The position numbers and the translations under genes were made by a program. Below are positions 8,576-17,046 of a DNA stretch of 54,098 bases, piece by piece; the first letter of the stretch is position 1, and the number at the start of each line of letters is the position of its first letter. This DNA comes from Flemingiibacterium sp045600005. GTDB lineage: Bacteria > Bacillota > Clostridia > Oscillospirales > CAG-272. The notes under the pieces are model-generated. The model was not told where the DNA came from. It ran no database searches and was given only the letters and a program-made list of their open reading frames with translations. The stretch is taken from contig JAZRXB010000330.1 in assembly GCA_045600005.1 (NCBI GenBank), positions 1 to 54,098 of the forward strand, in the 5' to 3' direction.

Positions 8576-9232
8576 TCAGGATAAAAGCGCTGCTTTCAGC
8601 TGTTCAGGCGTGTCGAGAAGGACCGATGCGCCGTGGTTTAACAGAAACTCCCTCGACCGGAAGCCCCATGTCACCGAAAGACAGGGAAGTCCGGCGTTTT
8701 TCGCGGTCTCGATGTCAACGTCTGAGTCGCCGACATAGACGGCGGCGGAGCGTTCGACCGCAAGATCGGTTAAAATGGCGTTGACCGAATCGGGCGCGGG
8801 CTTTTTGCGCACGCCCGCCGCTTCGTTTTCACCGACGGCGGCGTCGAATAATCCCGGAAAATACCGCTCGCAGAGGTCCTTTACCGCGAAATCCGCCTTG
8901 TTGGAGACGACGGCGGTGCGGCAGCCGGCGTCACGCAGCGCGGCGAGCAGTTCGGGAATGCCGTCGTAAGGGCGCGTTTTGTCGGCGCAGTGGGCTTTGT
9001 AGTGGGTCTTGAAGAACGCGAACACTTCGTCGGTCAGATCTTTTGACGTTCCGGCAGGGACCGAGCGCTCGATCAGCAGACGGATGCCGTTCCCGATAAA
9101 GCCGCAGATCACGTCGGTGGGAAGGGGCGGCAGAGAATGGGCGGAAAGAGCGGCGTTGACTGAGGCGGCAAGATCGTCGAGCGTGTCGAGGACGGTCCCG
9201 TCAAGGTCGAATATGACAAGCTGGATTTTCAT
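8576..9232 (-). CDS. HAD-family phosphatase (phosphoglycolate phosphatase-like)
   Basis: HAD hydrolase of 218 residues, cytosolic. Motif I is FDLDGTVLDT with two catalytic Asp residues, followed by an alpha-helical cap. Motif II is TAVVSNK, and motif IV is VYVGDSDVDIETAKNAG. Length and cap type fit Gph/PpaX-like enzymes that remove phosphate from small molecules; the exact substrate is not fixed. SD GGGAGAAG lies at 9237-9244, and mobile-element copy 2 begins 15 bp upstream of that SD. Confidence 0.88.
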   Translation of the reverse strand: MKIQLVIFDLDGTVLDTLDDLAASVNAALSAHSLPPLPTDVICGFIGNGIRLLIERSVPAGTSKDLTDEVFAFFKTHYKAHCADKTRPYDGIPELLAALRDAGCRTAVVSNKADFAVKDLCERYFPGLFDAAVGENEAAGVRKKPAPDSVNAILTDLAVERSAAVYVGDSDVDIETAKNAGLPCLSVTWGFRSREFLLNHGASVLLDTPEQLKAALLS

Positions 9233-9259
9233 GATGCTTCTCCCATGATATGTTATGGT

Positions 9260-9456
9260 TAGCCGATTGTTTAATGCTTTAAGATGACAAGCGTTATAAT
9301 AAAATCCGTTTTTATGTCGGCTTTGCCGACATAAAAACTCCTCTAAAGCGAGCCATGGCGAGCCCTCGCGCCGAAATGGGGAGAGCTGACAAAATAAATT
9401 TTGTCAGCAGCGATAAGCGCGAGTACCGATTGTAAAACGCAGTTTTACAATCGACT
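9260..9456 (+). mobile_element. MITE-like hairpin-rich element, copy 2
   Basis: Same family as the element at 5260, about 197 bp, with the left end TAGCCGATTGT, the same three hairpins and the terminal stem-loop. The core has an extra GCGAGCC-type unit relative to copy 1. Flanking direct repeats ATATGTTATGGT occur at 9248-9259 and 9457-9468. It lies between divergent genes: its left end is 15 nt from the SD of the minus-strand HAD gene. Confidence 0.88.
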
Positions 9457-9598
9457 ATATGTTATGGTATCAGTATAGCACGCCGGACGCTTCGCCGCAA
9501 GCGGCAAAACTGTCGAGGTTTTCGGTGAAAACAGCATGAAATTTGTCGGAAACGTCAGTAAAGTTCCGGGAAAACAGTCTGTTTTTAGCGGCAGGGGC

Positions 9599-9627
9599 TT
9601 GATTTTTTGCGCTTCTCATGATATAAT
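9599..9627 (+). promoter_or_regulatory. Sigma-A promoter for the Gfo/Idh operon
   Basis: TTGATT (9599-9604), 17-bp spacer, TATAAT (9622-9627), about 60 bp upstream of the start codon. The rest of the 9233-9689 gap is taken up mostly by mobile-element copy 2. Confidence 0.8.
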
Positions 9628-9689
9628 ACCGGTAAGGTGTCATAACAGGCGCGTCTTATCCCCAAATACATCAAGAGAGGTAAAAGATC

Positions 9690-10673
9690 ATGTTGAATGC
9701 AGCAATGCTGAGCAAATGGCACGTCCATGCGGGCGGTTACGCGAAGAAGTTACAGGAGACCGGCAAGGTCGACATCAGGGTCGTCTGGGACGACGACGCC
9801 GAGCGCGGCTCGAAATGGGCGGCAGAGCTTGGCTGCGCATTCGAGCCGGAGCTTGAAAAGGTCCTCGCGCGCGAAGACATCGAAGCCGTCTTCGTCGATA
9901 CGCCGACCACCGCGCACAAGGATATCATCATCGCCGCCGCCAAAGCCGGAAAAAACATCTTCACCGAAAAGGCGCTCTGCCCGACGGTCGCCGAATGTCT
10001 GGAAGTCAGGAAAGCCGTCGAGGAAGCCGGCGTCATCTTTACCATCTCCTTCCCGGAACGCTTCTCTCCGATCTTCAAGTTTGCGAAGAAGATGATCGAC
10101 GAGGGCGCGTTCGGCACGATCTCCACGATCCGCCGCAGAAAAGCGCATTCCGGCGTGTCCGACCACTGGCTGCCGGGATACTGGTTCGAGGAGAAGGACG
10201 CGGCGGGCGGAGCCATGATGGACCTCGGCTGTCACCCGATGTACGATCTCGCATACTTCGGCGGCAAGGTCAAACGCATCACCGCGCTGTTCAACGCGCC
10301 GCTCGGCAGCAGGGTCGACGAAAACGCCGTTTCGGTCATGGAATTTGAAAACGGCATCATCGGCATTTCCGAGACCGGCTTCATGTCCTACGCTTCCCCC
10401 GAAATTTTCGAGATCTACGGCACGGAGGGTTCGCTCATCCGTCACGGAAACGACGTGAAGTTCCGCTCGGCGAAGCTCGCGCCCTACACGAACGACTGGA
10501 TCACGCCCACTCTGCCGAACGCTGACCCGATCCCGCTCTTACAGTTTGTCGACGCCTGCATAAATAAGTCGGGTTCGCCGAAGCTCTGCGGCATCGACGA
10601 CGCCATCGACCTCACCAGACTGCTCGAAAACGCCTATATCGCAGATCGTACCAACACGATCGTGACCCTGTGA
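9690..10673 (+). CDS. Gfo/Idh/MocA-family oxidoreductase
   Basis: NAD(P)-dependent sugar or cyclitol dehydrogenase-like protein of 327 residues. It has AVFVDTPTTAHKDIIIAAAK and NIFTEKALCPTVAEC, containing the EKP-like motif as EKA, then DLGCHPMYDLAYF in the C-terminal domain. The usual N-terminal GxGxxG is replaced by MLSKWHVHAGGY, as in a known branch of the family. The ATG has SD GAGAGG at 9675-9680. Its last base pairs overlap the next gene (GTGA). The substrate is unknown. Confidence 0.88.
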   Translation: MLNAAMLSKWHVHAGGYAKKLQETGKVDIRVVWDDDAERGSKWAAELGCAFEPELEKVLAREDIEAVFVDTPTTAHKDIIIAAAKAGKNIFTEKALCPTVAECLEVRKAVEEAGVIFTISFPERFSPIFKFAKKMIDEGAFGTISTIRRRKAHSGVSDHWLPGYWFEEKDAAGGAMMDLGCHPMYDLAYFGGKVKRITALFNAPLGSRVDENAVSVMEFENGIIGISETGFMSYASPEIFEIYGTEGSLIRHGNDVKFRSAKLAPYTNDWITPTLPNADPIPLLQFVDACINKSGSPKLCGIDDAIDLTRLLENAYIADRTNTIVTL

Positions 10674-11257
10674 GCGCCATGAAGCTTGAAAAATATCACC
10701 GCGCCGCCGAAGCGGGCGACAATGAGTTCTCGATTTTTGTCAATTACGGCGTGAAAAAGAAAGCGGAAGGGAAGTATAAGCTCCACCGGATCCTGATGGT
10801 CTGCGCCTATGTCCTGTTTGCTCTGGCATTTTTCGCGTTCTTCGTTTCGATGCATATGCCCATGTTCATCGCCATTCTCCCGCTGCTCACGTGGATCCTG
10901 GTCTACTTTACGTGGTATCTTGTCTCCATTGAGTACGAATACACCATTGTCGGCGGCGTGATAAAGATGATGGAGGTGCATTCGATGCGGTATTTCCGCG
11001 AGCTTGCGGAGGTTCGGCTCAGCGGCGCGTCGAAGATCGCGCCCTATGACGGCGACCATAAGAAGGACGCGGACGACCCGTCCGTCGTCAATAAGATCTG
11101 GGGCGTTTCGTCTGCCGACGCGCAGGATATCTACTATATTCTGTACGAAAACGAAGCGGGCGAAAGATCCGCCGTCTTCTTTGAGGCGACCGAAAAAACG
11201 CTGAAGGTCATCAGGTATTACAACGATCAGGTCGTCATGACCAAGACGAGATATTGA
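10670..11257 (+). CDS. Membrane protein of unknown function (two TM helices)
   Basis: Protein of 195 residues counted from the GTG at 10670, which overlaps the stop of the previous gene; the ATG at 10679 is an alternative start. Two closely spaced hydrophobic helices span about residues 43-63 and 67-88, followed by a soluble C-terminal half of about 105 residues with alternating strand pattern. It resembles small Clostridial DUF proteins (possibly DUF6106), but this is from memory and uncertain. It is coupled to Gfo/Idh upstream and to the nucleotidyltransferase downstream. Confidence 0.7.
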   Translation: MSAMKLEKYHRAAEAGDNEFSIFVNYGVKKKAEGKYKLHRILMVCAYVLFALAFFAFFVSMHMPMFIAILPLLTWILVYFTWYLVSIEYEYTIVGGVIKMMEVHSMRYFRELAEVRLSGASKIAPYDGDHKKDADDPSVVNKIWGVSSADAQDIYYILYENEAGERSAVFFEATEKTLKVIRYYNDQVVMTKTRY

Positions 11258-12024
11258 TGGCCGGGTCTTTTGAGGCGGGATTTTACCGTCTGGCGGACGA
11301 GCTGGCGGCGGGATATGAGACGATTCTGGGAAACCGGTTCGTCGGGTTTTACGTCCATGGTTCGCTGGCGTTCGGATGCTTTCATCCGGCGGTGAGCGAC
11401 CTCGATTTCATCGCCGTGGTCAGCGAGCCGCCGTCGCAGCGTCAGAAGGAGCGCCTTCTGGCGCTGCTTTTCGAGCGCGAACCGGACGCGCCCGCCAAGG
11501 GCTTTGAAATGAGCGTGGTCGAGGAGAAGTTCTGCCGGGATTTCGTCTATCCGACGCCGTATGAATTCCACTATTCGCCGACTCACCGTGCGCGGGCAAA
11601 GGCAGACCCGTCCGCCTTTGCCGCTTCCATGCACGGCGTGGACCGCGACCTTGCGGCGCATTTCACGGTGCTGATGAAGGTCGGGGCGACGATCCGTGGA
11701 AAAGCGCTGTCCGAAGTGTTCGGCGAGGTGCCGGAGGAAGCGTATGACGACAGTCTGATGAACGATCTTGCCGACGCGCGGGACGGGTTGTGTGAGGATA
11801 CGGTCTATTTTGCGCTGAATTTCTGCCGCGTACTGGCGTGGCGAAGCGAAAAGAAGGTCCTGTCCAAGAAAAGCGGCGGGGAATGGGGACTCAAAAATCT
11901 GCCCTCCGTTTATCATCCGGTCATCCGGTCGGCGCTGGACGCCTATGCGGGCGCGGACGTCACCCCCGATCGGGCGTCGGCGCTCCGGTTCCGGGCGTAT
12001 GTATTTGAAGCGCTCGGTCTCTGA
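11257..12024 (+). CDS. AadA-like aminoglycoside nucleotidyltransferase homologue
   Basis: Nucleotidyltransferase-fold protein of 255 residues with the catalytic signature FYVHGSLAFGCFHPAVSDLDF (GS and SDxD), as in ANT(3'')/ANT(9) enzymes. The C-terminal half has VYFALNFCRVLAWR and a WGLKNLPSVYHPVI segment that lines up by eye with the AadA region WAIERLPAQYQPVL. This suggests adenylylation of an aminoglycoside or a similar small molecule. The ATG at 11257 overlaps the previous stop (TGATG); the TTG at 11254 is a less likely start. Third gene of the 9690 operon. Confidence 0.75.
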   Translation: MAGSFEAGFYRLADELAAGYETILGNRFVGFYVHGSLAFGCFHPAVSDLDFIAVVSEPPSQRQKERLLALLFEREPDAPAKGFEMSVVEEKFCRDFVYPTPYEFHYSPTHRARAKADPSAFAASMHGVDRDLAAHFTVLMKVGATIRGKALSEVFGEVPEEAYDDSLMNDLADARDGLCEDTVYFALNFCRVLAWRSEKKVLSKKSGGEWGLKNLPSVYHPVIRSALDAYAGADVTPDRASALRFRAYVFEALGL

Positions 12025-12041
12025 CGCCGGACGACCGAAAA

Positions 12042-12086
12042 TACCCTGCTCCAAGGATAAAAATCCGAACGGAGCAGGGCATTTTT
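12042..12086. terminator. Rho-independent terminator between convergent genes
   Basis: The stem CCCTGCTCC (12044-12052) pairs with GGAGCAGGG (12071-12079), followed by ATTTTT. It ends the Gfo/Idh operon and faces nagB. Confidence 0.82.
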
Positions 12087-12110
12087 CATGAAAGGGGACG
12101 CTTTTGACGA

Positions 12111-12830
12111 TCAGCCGCGGTAGGCTTCCTCATCGCAGAAGACGGTGACGTCCGGATGCAGTAGGAGAAGCGTTGCAGGAAGCGAGGTCGTGATCCTGCC
12201 GTTCAGCAGACCGGTGATCGCATCGCGCTTGTTCTGACCGCTGGCAAGCAGGATGATCCTGCGCGCGCGCATGATCGACTGGATGCCCATCGTCAGGGCG
12301 TGGCGCGGCACCTCGGCGGAGCTCTGGAAGAAGCGGGAGTTGGCTTCGATGGTGCTTTCGGCAAGAGCCGTCAGATGCGTTTCGCAGATCAGCCCTTCTG
12401 CCGGTTCGTTGAAGCCGATGTGACCGTTGCCTCCGATGCCGAGGACCTGAAGGTCGATGCCGCCGTCCGCTTCGATCGCGGCGTCATAGGCGGCGCATTC
12501 TGCGGCAGGGTCGGACGCTTCGCCGTTCAGAAGATGCGTGTTGTCAGGGTCGATCCCGATCTGTCCGAACAGATTATGATCCATAAAATAGCGGTAGCTC
12601 TGCGGATTGGTCGGCTTGATCGGATAGTATTCGTCGAGGTTGTAGGTCCGGACTTCCGAGAAATCCAGTCCGTTCCGGCTCATGTCGACGAGACAGCGGT
12701 ACATTCCGAGCGGCGTGGAGCCGGTGGCAAGTCCGAGGATGCAGTTCGGTTTTTCACGGACCACACGGGAGACCGTTTCGGCGGCGCGGCGGGACATTTC
12801 ATCATAGTTTTTGCAGACACAAAGTTTCAT
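12111..12830 (-). CDS. nagB: Glucosamine-6-phosphate deaminase
   Basis: Converts glucosamine 6-phosphate to fructose 6-phosphate and ammonia, the entry of amino sugars into glycolysis. The 239-residue product has LGLATGSTPLGMY (phosphate loop), NLDEYYPI (catalytic Asp) and GIGGNGHIGFNEP (with the active-site His), all at family positions, and a length close to the short Gram-positive NagB type. The ATG at 12828-12830 is chosen because an AAAGGAAT SD precedes it; a longer upstream frame exists but lacks homology. A consensus promoter and a candidate operator lie just upstream. Confidence 0.95.
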   Translation of the reverse strand: MKLCVCKNYDEMSRRAAETVSRVVREKPNCILGLATGSTPLGMYRCLVDMSRNGLDFSEVRTYNLDEYYPIKPTNPQSYRYFMDHNLFGQIGIDPDNTHLLNGEASDPAAECAAYDAAIEADGGIDLQVLGIGGNGHIGFNEPAEGLICETHLTALAESTIEANSRFFQSSAEVPRHALTMGIQSIMRARRIILLASGQNKRDAITGLLNGRITTSLPATLLLLHPDVTVFCDEEAYRG

Positions 12831-12854
12831 GGCGTTTCCGATTCCTTTCGGTTT

Positions 12855-12893
12855 GATCGGTTCTATTATACACCGATCCGGTCGGTAATGCAA
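12855..12893 (-). promoter_or_regulatory. nagB promoter with overlapping inverted repeat
   Basis: On the minus strand: TTGCAT (12888-12893), 17-bp spacer, TATAAT (12865-12870). The inverted repeat GATCGGT (12855-12861)/ACCGATC (12872-12878) flanks the -10 box and looks like a repressor operator. Confidence 0.75.
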
Positions 12894-12937
12894 GAGAAAA
12901 GCAAGAAAATGATACAAAAACGCAAGATCGTGCAGGA

Positions 12938-14923
12938 TCAGGTCGTCATATGGCGTTTCCGGTAAGCGTTGTAGACGTTTTCAAACCAGTTGTCGCGCTC
13001 CGGGATCGGACGGACCGGCTTCCATTCGGCGCGGACCTCCTGCCCGGCAAGCGTGACCTCGCAGACACGATCCCGGTGCGAAGCGTCGATCTCGACTGTC
13101 TCCTTTCCGGTCGGGAGCGGCGCGCCGCCGTCGGCGATGAGATAGGAGCCGCGGCTTTTTCCGCCGTCGGCGATGTAGGCGAGGATGGCGCTCATGTAGA
13201 CGTACTGCGTGATCAGTATGTCGCGGTTGATGCAAAGCTCGCCGAGCAGTGAAGCGTCGGCGATTCTGTATGACGCGAAGCCGTCAAGCTCGCGCCGGAC
13301 GCTTTGGACCGCATTTTCGAGCTTCTCCCGGTCGCGGATGAACGCGCCGCACGAGGTCATGACGGCGGCGTATTCCGCCCGCTTTGCGAGGATATCCGCA
13401 CGGGTGAGCGAGCCGTCCGCGCTGACGAGAGCGGTCAGATCGTCCGCTCTGACCGATGCTGTTTCGTCCGGCATACCGGCGTAGGACGCTTCCGACGTGA
13501 TGCGTTCGGCGGCACGGCGGCTGCCGACCTGCGTCGAGTTCAAAGCGCTTCCGCCGGGACGGTGGATGCCGAAGACGCCGTTCGCTTCGCCGACGATGAA
13601 GAAGTGACGCAGCGAAACGCTCTCGTACCAGACGTCGCCCGCGAAGCCGCCGTTGTTGTGCTGGGCGCACATATCGATCTCGAGCGGTTCGGCGGTAAGG
13701 TCGATGCCGTGCAAGCGGTAAAGCTCGACGGCGGGTGCGTTCATTTTCAGAAGACGGTCGATCGGCGCGGCAAGCAGAGCGCCGGAGTTGGCAAGATAGG
13801 CGCGCGGCTCGTCTTCGAGCAGAGAGAAGTCGAGCGAACCGTTCCTGTCGGCGGCGGAAGGGTTGCGGCGGAAGTCCATGAAGACCCGTCTGCCCTTCTG
13901 ACGCTCGGCAAAGACCGCGATGTCGACGAGCGACGAGCCGCCGCCCGAGAGCTTCGCGGGGTCGAACGGCCACTGATAGCCCTTCCTGAAAACCGCCGTG
14001 AGCATCTTCGTAAGATCGTCGAACCGGTCGTCAAGGAATTCGCGTTCGTCCGAGCCGTCCGGCGCGGTCGAGAAATAGCGCGGCAGGACCTGCTGATACG
14101 TGCCGGACAGGTTCCAGCGGAATTTCACCGACGCCAGTCCGTACTGGCTTTCGGTGACGTTGACGGCGGTAACGCCCGCTTCGAGCGCCGCGCCGTGCGC
14201 ACAGGTCTGGCTTTCGGGATAGACGGTCGCGGCGTAGATCGCCGACGGTCCGCCGGTCGCCCAGACGACGTTGACCGCTTCAAATAAGCAGAGCCCGTAT
14301 TCGTTGTAAACGCCGCATTCGTGCGCACAGAGCGCGAGAAGTCCGCGCGCTCTGCCGTCTTCGGTCAGGATCCGCACGACACGGTATCCGTCGAAGATCG
14401 GCAGACCCTTTTTCCGCACCGAACGCTCCAGCGCTTCGGTCATGTACTTCGAGGTGAGCGGTCCGCAGGAGGTGGCGCGGGTCCGCACGTCGTGGTCGGT
14501 CTGATAGCCCGCGAACTCTCCGAATTCGTTATAGGGAAAGGGAACGCCAAGCTCCGTCAGACGGAGAAAGGCGCGCGTACTGCCCGCCGCTTCGCAGAGC
14601 GCAAGATCGCCGTGCATCGCGCCGCCGTCAAAGAAGGATCTCGCCATGTCCTCGACCGAATCGGGCGCGGAGCCGGACAGTGTGAGCTTGTAGTAGGTCT
14701 GCTTGTCCGAGCCGGTGTTGCGGGAGGTCCCCATGTTGATCCCCTCGGTCACGACGGCGACGGACAGCCCGCTCGTCTGCGCGATGAGATCGGCGCAGTT
14801 GAGTCCCGCCGCGCCGCTTCCGACGACGACGGTGTTGAAGCGGTAAACGGGAACCGTCAGCGTTTCGTTCCCGACCGGAAGACGGCGGAGTTCCGGCGCG
14901 GGAAGAGCGGTATGGCCGGTCAT
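12938..14923 (-). CDS. FAD-dependent reductase of the fumarate reductase/succinate dehydrogenase flavoprotein family
   Basis: Flavoprotein of 661 residues. The N-terminal Rossmann FAD site is NTVVVGSGAAGLNCADLIA, followed by GINMGTSRNTGSDKQTYY, the VWATGGPS region and a C-terminal FIVGEANGVFGIHRPGGSALNSTQVG segment typical of FrdA, SdhA and NadB-type proteins. There is no signal peptide or Fe-S motif. It is the last gene of a five-gene operon and overlaps the SDR gene by 4 bp. It may reduce an enoate or oxidise an intermediate together with the ene-reductase-like protein; the substrate is unknown. Confidence 0.85.
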   Translation of the reverse strand: MTGHTALPAPELRRLPVGNETLTVPVYRFNTVVVGSGAAGLNCADLIAQTSGLSVAVVTEGINMGTSRNTGSDKQTYYKLTLSGSAPDSVEDMARSFFDGGAMHGDLALCEAAGSTRAFLRLTELGVPFPYNEFGEFAGYQTDHDVRTRATSCGPLTSKYMTEALERSVRKKGLPIFDGYRVVRILTEDGRARGLLALCAHECGVYNEYGLCLFEAVNVVWATGGPSAIYAATVYPESQTCAHGAALEAGVTAVNVTESQYGLASVKFRWNLSGTYQQVLPRYFSTAPDGSDEREFLDDRFDDLTKMLTAVFRKGYQWPFDPAKLSGGGSSLVDIAVFAERQKGRRVFMDFRRNPSAADRNGSLDFSLLEDEPRAYLANSGALLAAPIDRLLKMNAPAVELYRLHGIDLTAEPLEIDMCAQHNNGGFAGDVWYESVSLRHFFIVGEANGVFGIHRPGGSALNSTQVGSRRAAERITSEASYAGMPDETASVRADDLTALVSADGSLTRADILAKRAEYAAVMTSCGAFIRDREKLENAVQSVRRELDGFASYRIADASLLGELCINRDILITQYVYMSAILAYIADGGKSRGSYLIADGGAPLPTGKETVEIDASHRDRVCEVTLAGQEVRAEWKPVRPIPERDNWFENVYNAYRKRHMTT

Positions 14924-15675
14924 AAGCGCGAAAGGGTGAAGCCGCCGTCGATGTTCATGACGCTTCCGGTGGTGTAGGAGAAATAGCCCTCGCAGAGCGC
15001 ATAGACGGCTTTGGCGATGTCTTCGGGCTGACCCATGCGCCTGATCGGGAGAAGTCCGCCGTCGATCAGATTCAGATATTTGTCCTTGACGCAGGCGGTC
15101 ATATCGGTCTCGATGATGCCGGGGCGAAGCTCGTAGACGTTGACGCCCTCTGCGGCGAGACGGTCGGCGAAGAGCTTCGTGACCATCGAAAGCCCTGCCT
15201 TGGAGATGCAGTATTCGCCGCGGCTCGTGCTGGAGGTGTCGGCGGAGATCGAGGTGATGTTGATGATCATCCGATGCGCGTCGGTCTTTCGTTCGATGAG
15301 CTTCTTGGCGGCGAGCTGAGAGAGGAAGAAGGTCCCCTTGAGGTTGATCGAAAGCAGACGGTCAAGGCTTTCCTCGGTCATGTTGAGGATGTCGTCGCGC
15401 ACGAGCGGAGCCGCGCCCGCGTTGTTGACGAGAATGTCGAAGCCGCCGGCTTTTTCGGCTTCCTCGATGATCTTTTCACGGCATTCCGCTTTGGAAATGT
15501 CGGCGGAGATATAGAAGGATCCGGGAGAGAGCGCTTTTAATTCGGCGATGTATTCCGAAACGGCTTCGGCGGGCTTGGTGGCGGCGGCGATGATCTTGTA
15601 GCCGTTCTTTGCGAGAAGGAGCGAGATGCCGCGTCCGATGCCGCGGGACGCGCCGGTGACGATTGCGGTCGGCAT
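14920..15675 (-). CDS. Short-chain dehydrogenase/reductase (FabG-like)
   Basis: NAD(P)(H)-dependent SDR of 251 residues. It has the cofactor motif TGASRGIGRGI, LVNNAGAAP, the catalytic Ser in NITSISA and the YCISKAG (YxxxK) dyad. The end VMNIDGGFTLSRL is typical. The start at 15673-15675 is preferred over longer versions because of a GGAAAGGA SD. It is preceded by an intercistronic hairpin (15691-15724). Confidence 0.92.
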   Translation of the reverse strand: MPTAIVTGASRGIGRGISLLLAKNGYKIIAAATKPAEAVSEYIAELKALSPGSFYISADISKAECREKIIEEAEKAGGFDILVNNAGAAPLVRDDILNMTEESLDRLLSINLKGTFFLSQLAAKKLIERKTDAHRMIINITSISADTSSTSRGEYCISKAGLSMVTKLFADRLAAEGVNVYELRPGIIETDMTACVKDKYLNLIDGGLLPIRRMGQPEDIAKAVYALCEGYFSYTTGSVMNIDGGFTLSRL

Positions 15676-15690
15676 GATGAATTCCTTTCC

Positions 15691-15724
15691 GGATCCGGAG
15701 GTCCGACTGCGGATCTCCGGATCC
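15691..15724. promoter_or_regulatory. Intercistronic near-perfect hairpin
   Basis: A 14-bp inverted repeat (15691-15704 with 15711-15724, core GGATCCGGAG) with a 6-nt loop and one mismatch, located between the ene-reductase-like gene and the SDR gene of the same operon. There is no T-run after it, so it may be an mRNA processing or stabilising element rather than a terminator. Confidence 0.7.
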
Positions 15725-15732
15725 TGCATAGC

Positions 15733-17046
15733 TTATTTATTCAGGCAGGCTTCCTTATAGATCGGCGCGTAGACTCCGCCGTCGCGCATCGGACAGCCGG
15801 TGGTCGTGTAGGCGCGCATCAGCTCGGTGCATTTGCCGCAGGTGACGCAGCATTTGTTCGGCTGCATCGTTCCGGCGATCAGGTCCCTGGCAAAGCCGTC
15901 GTAGGCGAACGCCATGCGTCCGAAGCCCGCCATCGAGATCATGCCCGAGCCGACTGCTCCGGCGGCGAGACAGGGCGCGAACTGACGCAGGAAGGTGTAG
16001 CCCGTGCCGATGAACGTGATGTCCGGGAACTGCTTCTGTAAGATCGCCGCGCCGTTTATCATGCGGGAAACGCCGACCAGCGGATGCTCGGGAGCCTCGT
16101 AGCCGCCGTGACAGTAGGGACGGTTGACGTGCGGGTTGTAGTAGGGCGTGCCCATCGTGACGTTGACGAGATTGACGCCGAGTTTGCTGATGTCGCCGAT
16201 GAGACGGATCGCTTCGGTCGGGTCGAACTTCGTTAAGTCCTCTCTGTCGTCGCCGAAGCCGTAGGGGTAGCCGATGCCGTCGTGGACGTTCAGACGGGTG
16301 GCGACGGCGAGCTTTGAGCCGACGCGCTGCTTCACGCCCTCGATGACGTTCCGGTACAGCCGGGTGCGGTTTTCGTAGGAGCCGCCGTAGCGTCCCTCGC
16401 GGGTGTAGGCGGACAGAAGCTCGCTCATCAGGTAGCGGTGGCAGGCCTTGATGTCCACGCCGTCGAAGCCCGCCTGTTCGGCAAGCTCCGCCGCTTCGAC
16501 GAAGGTCTCGCACAGACGGTCGAGGTATTCGTCGGTGACGACCGGATGATCGGGCGAAATGTTGAACGGCTTGTTGAGGACCGGGTTGTGGTAGGCGATG
16601 ATCGGCGCGGGCAGGTTCTGCGGACGGGAGAATCGTCCCGAATGGGTCAGCTGGCAGATGACCGGCGCGCCGCCGTTCTTCTCGTGAAGCTCGTCGACGA
16701 AGCGCTTGTAGGCGTCGAGATTTTCCTTATGGAGCCAGAGCTGGCGGCTGTTGGAGCGCGCTTCCTCGCGCACGGCGACCGCTTCGAACCAGTAAAGACC
16801 GGCTTCGCTGTTCGCAAAGCGCAGATAGCGGCGGCGGGTCAGTTCGCCCGGCGCACCGTCCGGCAGGCTGTCGAAGCCCTCCATCGGATGGACGGCGACG
16901 GCGTTTTTGATATGGAGCTTTTCGTTCTTGACGTCGAAGGATTTTGCGAGCGGCGATAAGTCCTCGGAGAGAGGGAGCGAAAGACCGAGCGAATCGAGGT
17001 CGGCTTTCACATCGTCGAGCGTTTTGTAGCGAAATTCAAACGGCAT
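15733..17046 (-). CDS. NADH:flavin oxidoreductase/ene-reductase-like protein with C-terminal Fe-S motif
   Basis: Old-yellow-enzyme-type TIM barrel of 437 residues. It has VAVHPMEGFD, VICQLTHSGRFSRP and AGFDGVDIKACHRYLMSELLS, the family FMN/substrate-binding pattern, then a Cys cluster CVTCGKC followed 11 residues later by another Cys near residue 416. This is the CxxCxxCx11-12C spacing of 4Fe-4S trimethylamine-dehydrogenase/2,4-dienoyl-CoA-reductase types. Those relatives carry a further FAD/NAD domain of about 200 residues that is absent here. The partner FAD protein at 12938 may supply that role (inference). Confidence 0.85.
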   Translation of the reverse strand: MPFEFRYKTLDDVKADLDSLGLSLPLSEDLSPLAKSFDVKNEKLHIKNAVAVHPMEGFDSLPDGAPGELTRRRYLRFANSEAGLYWFEAVAVREEARSNSRQLWLHKENLDAYKRFVDELHEKNGGAPVICQLTHSGRFSRPQNLPAPIIAYHNPVLNKPFNISPDHPVVTDEYLDRLCETFVEAAELAEQAGFDGVDIKACHRYLMSELLSAYTREGRYGGSYENRTRLYRNVIEGVKQRVGSKLAVATRLNVHDGIGYPYGFGDDREDLTKFDPTEAIRLIGDISKLGVNLVNVTMGTPYYNPHVNRPYCHGGYEAPEHPLVGVSRMINGAAILQKQFPDITFIGTGYTFLRQFAPCLAAGAVGSGMISMAGFGRMAFAYDGFARDLIAGTMQPNKCCVTCGKCTELMRAYTTTGCPMRDGGVYAPIYKEACLNK

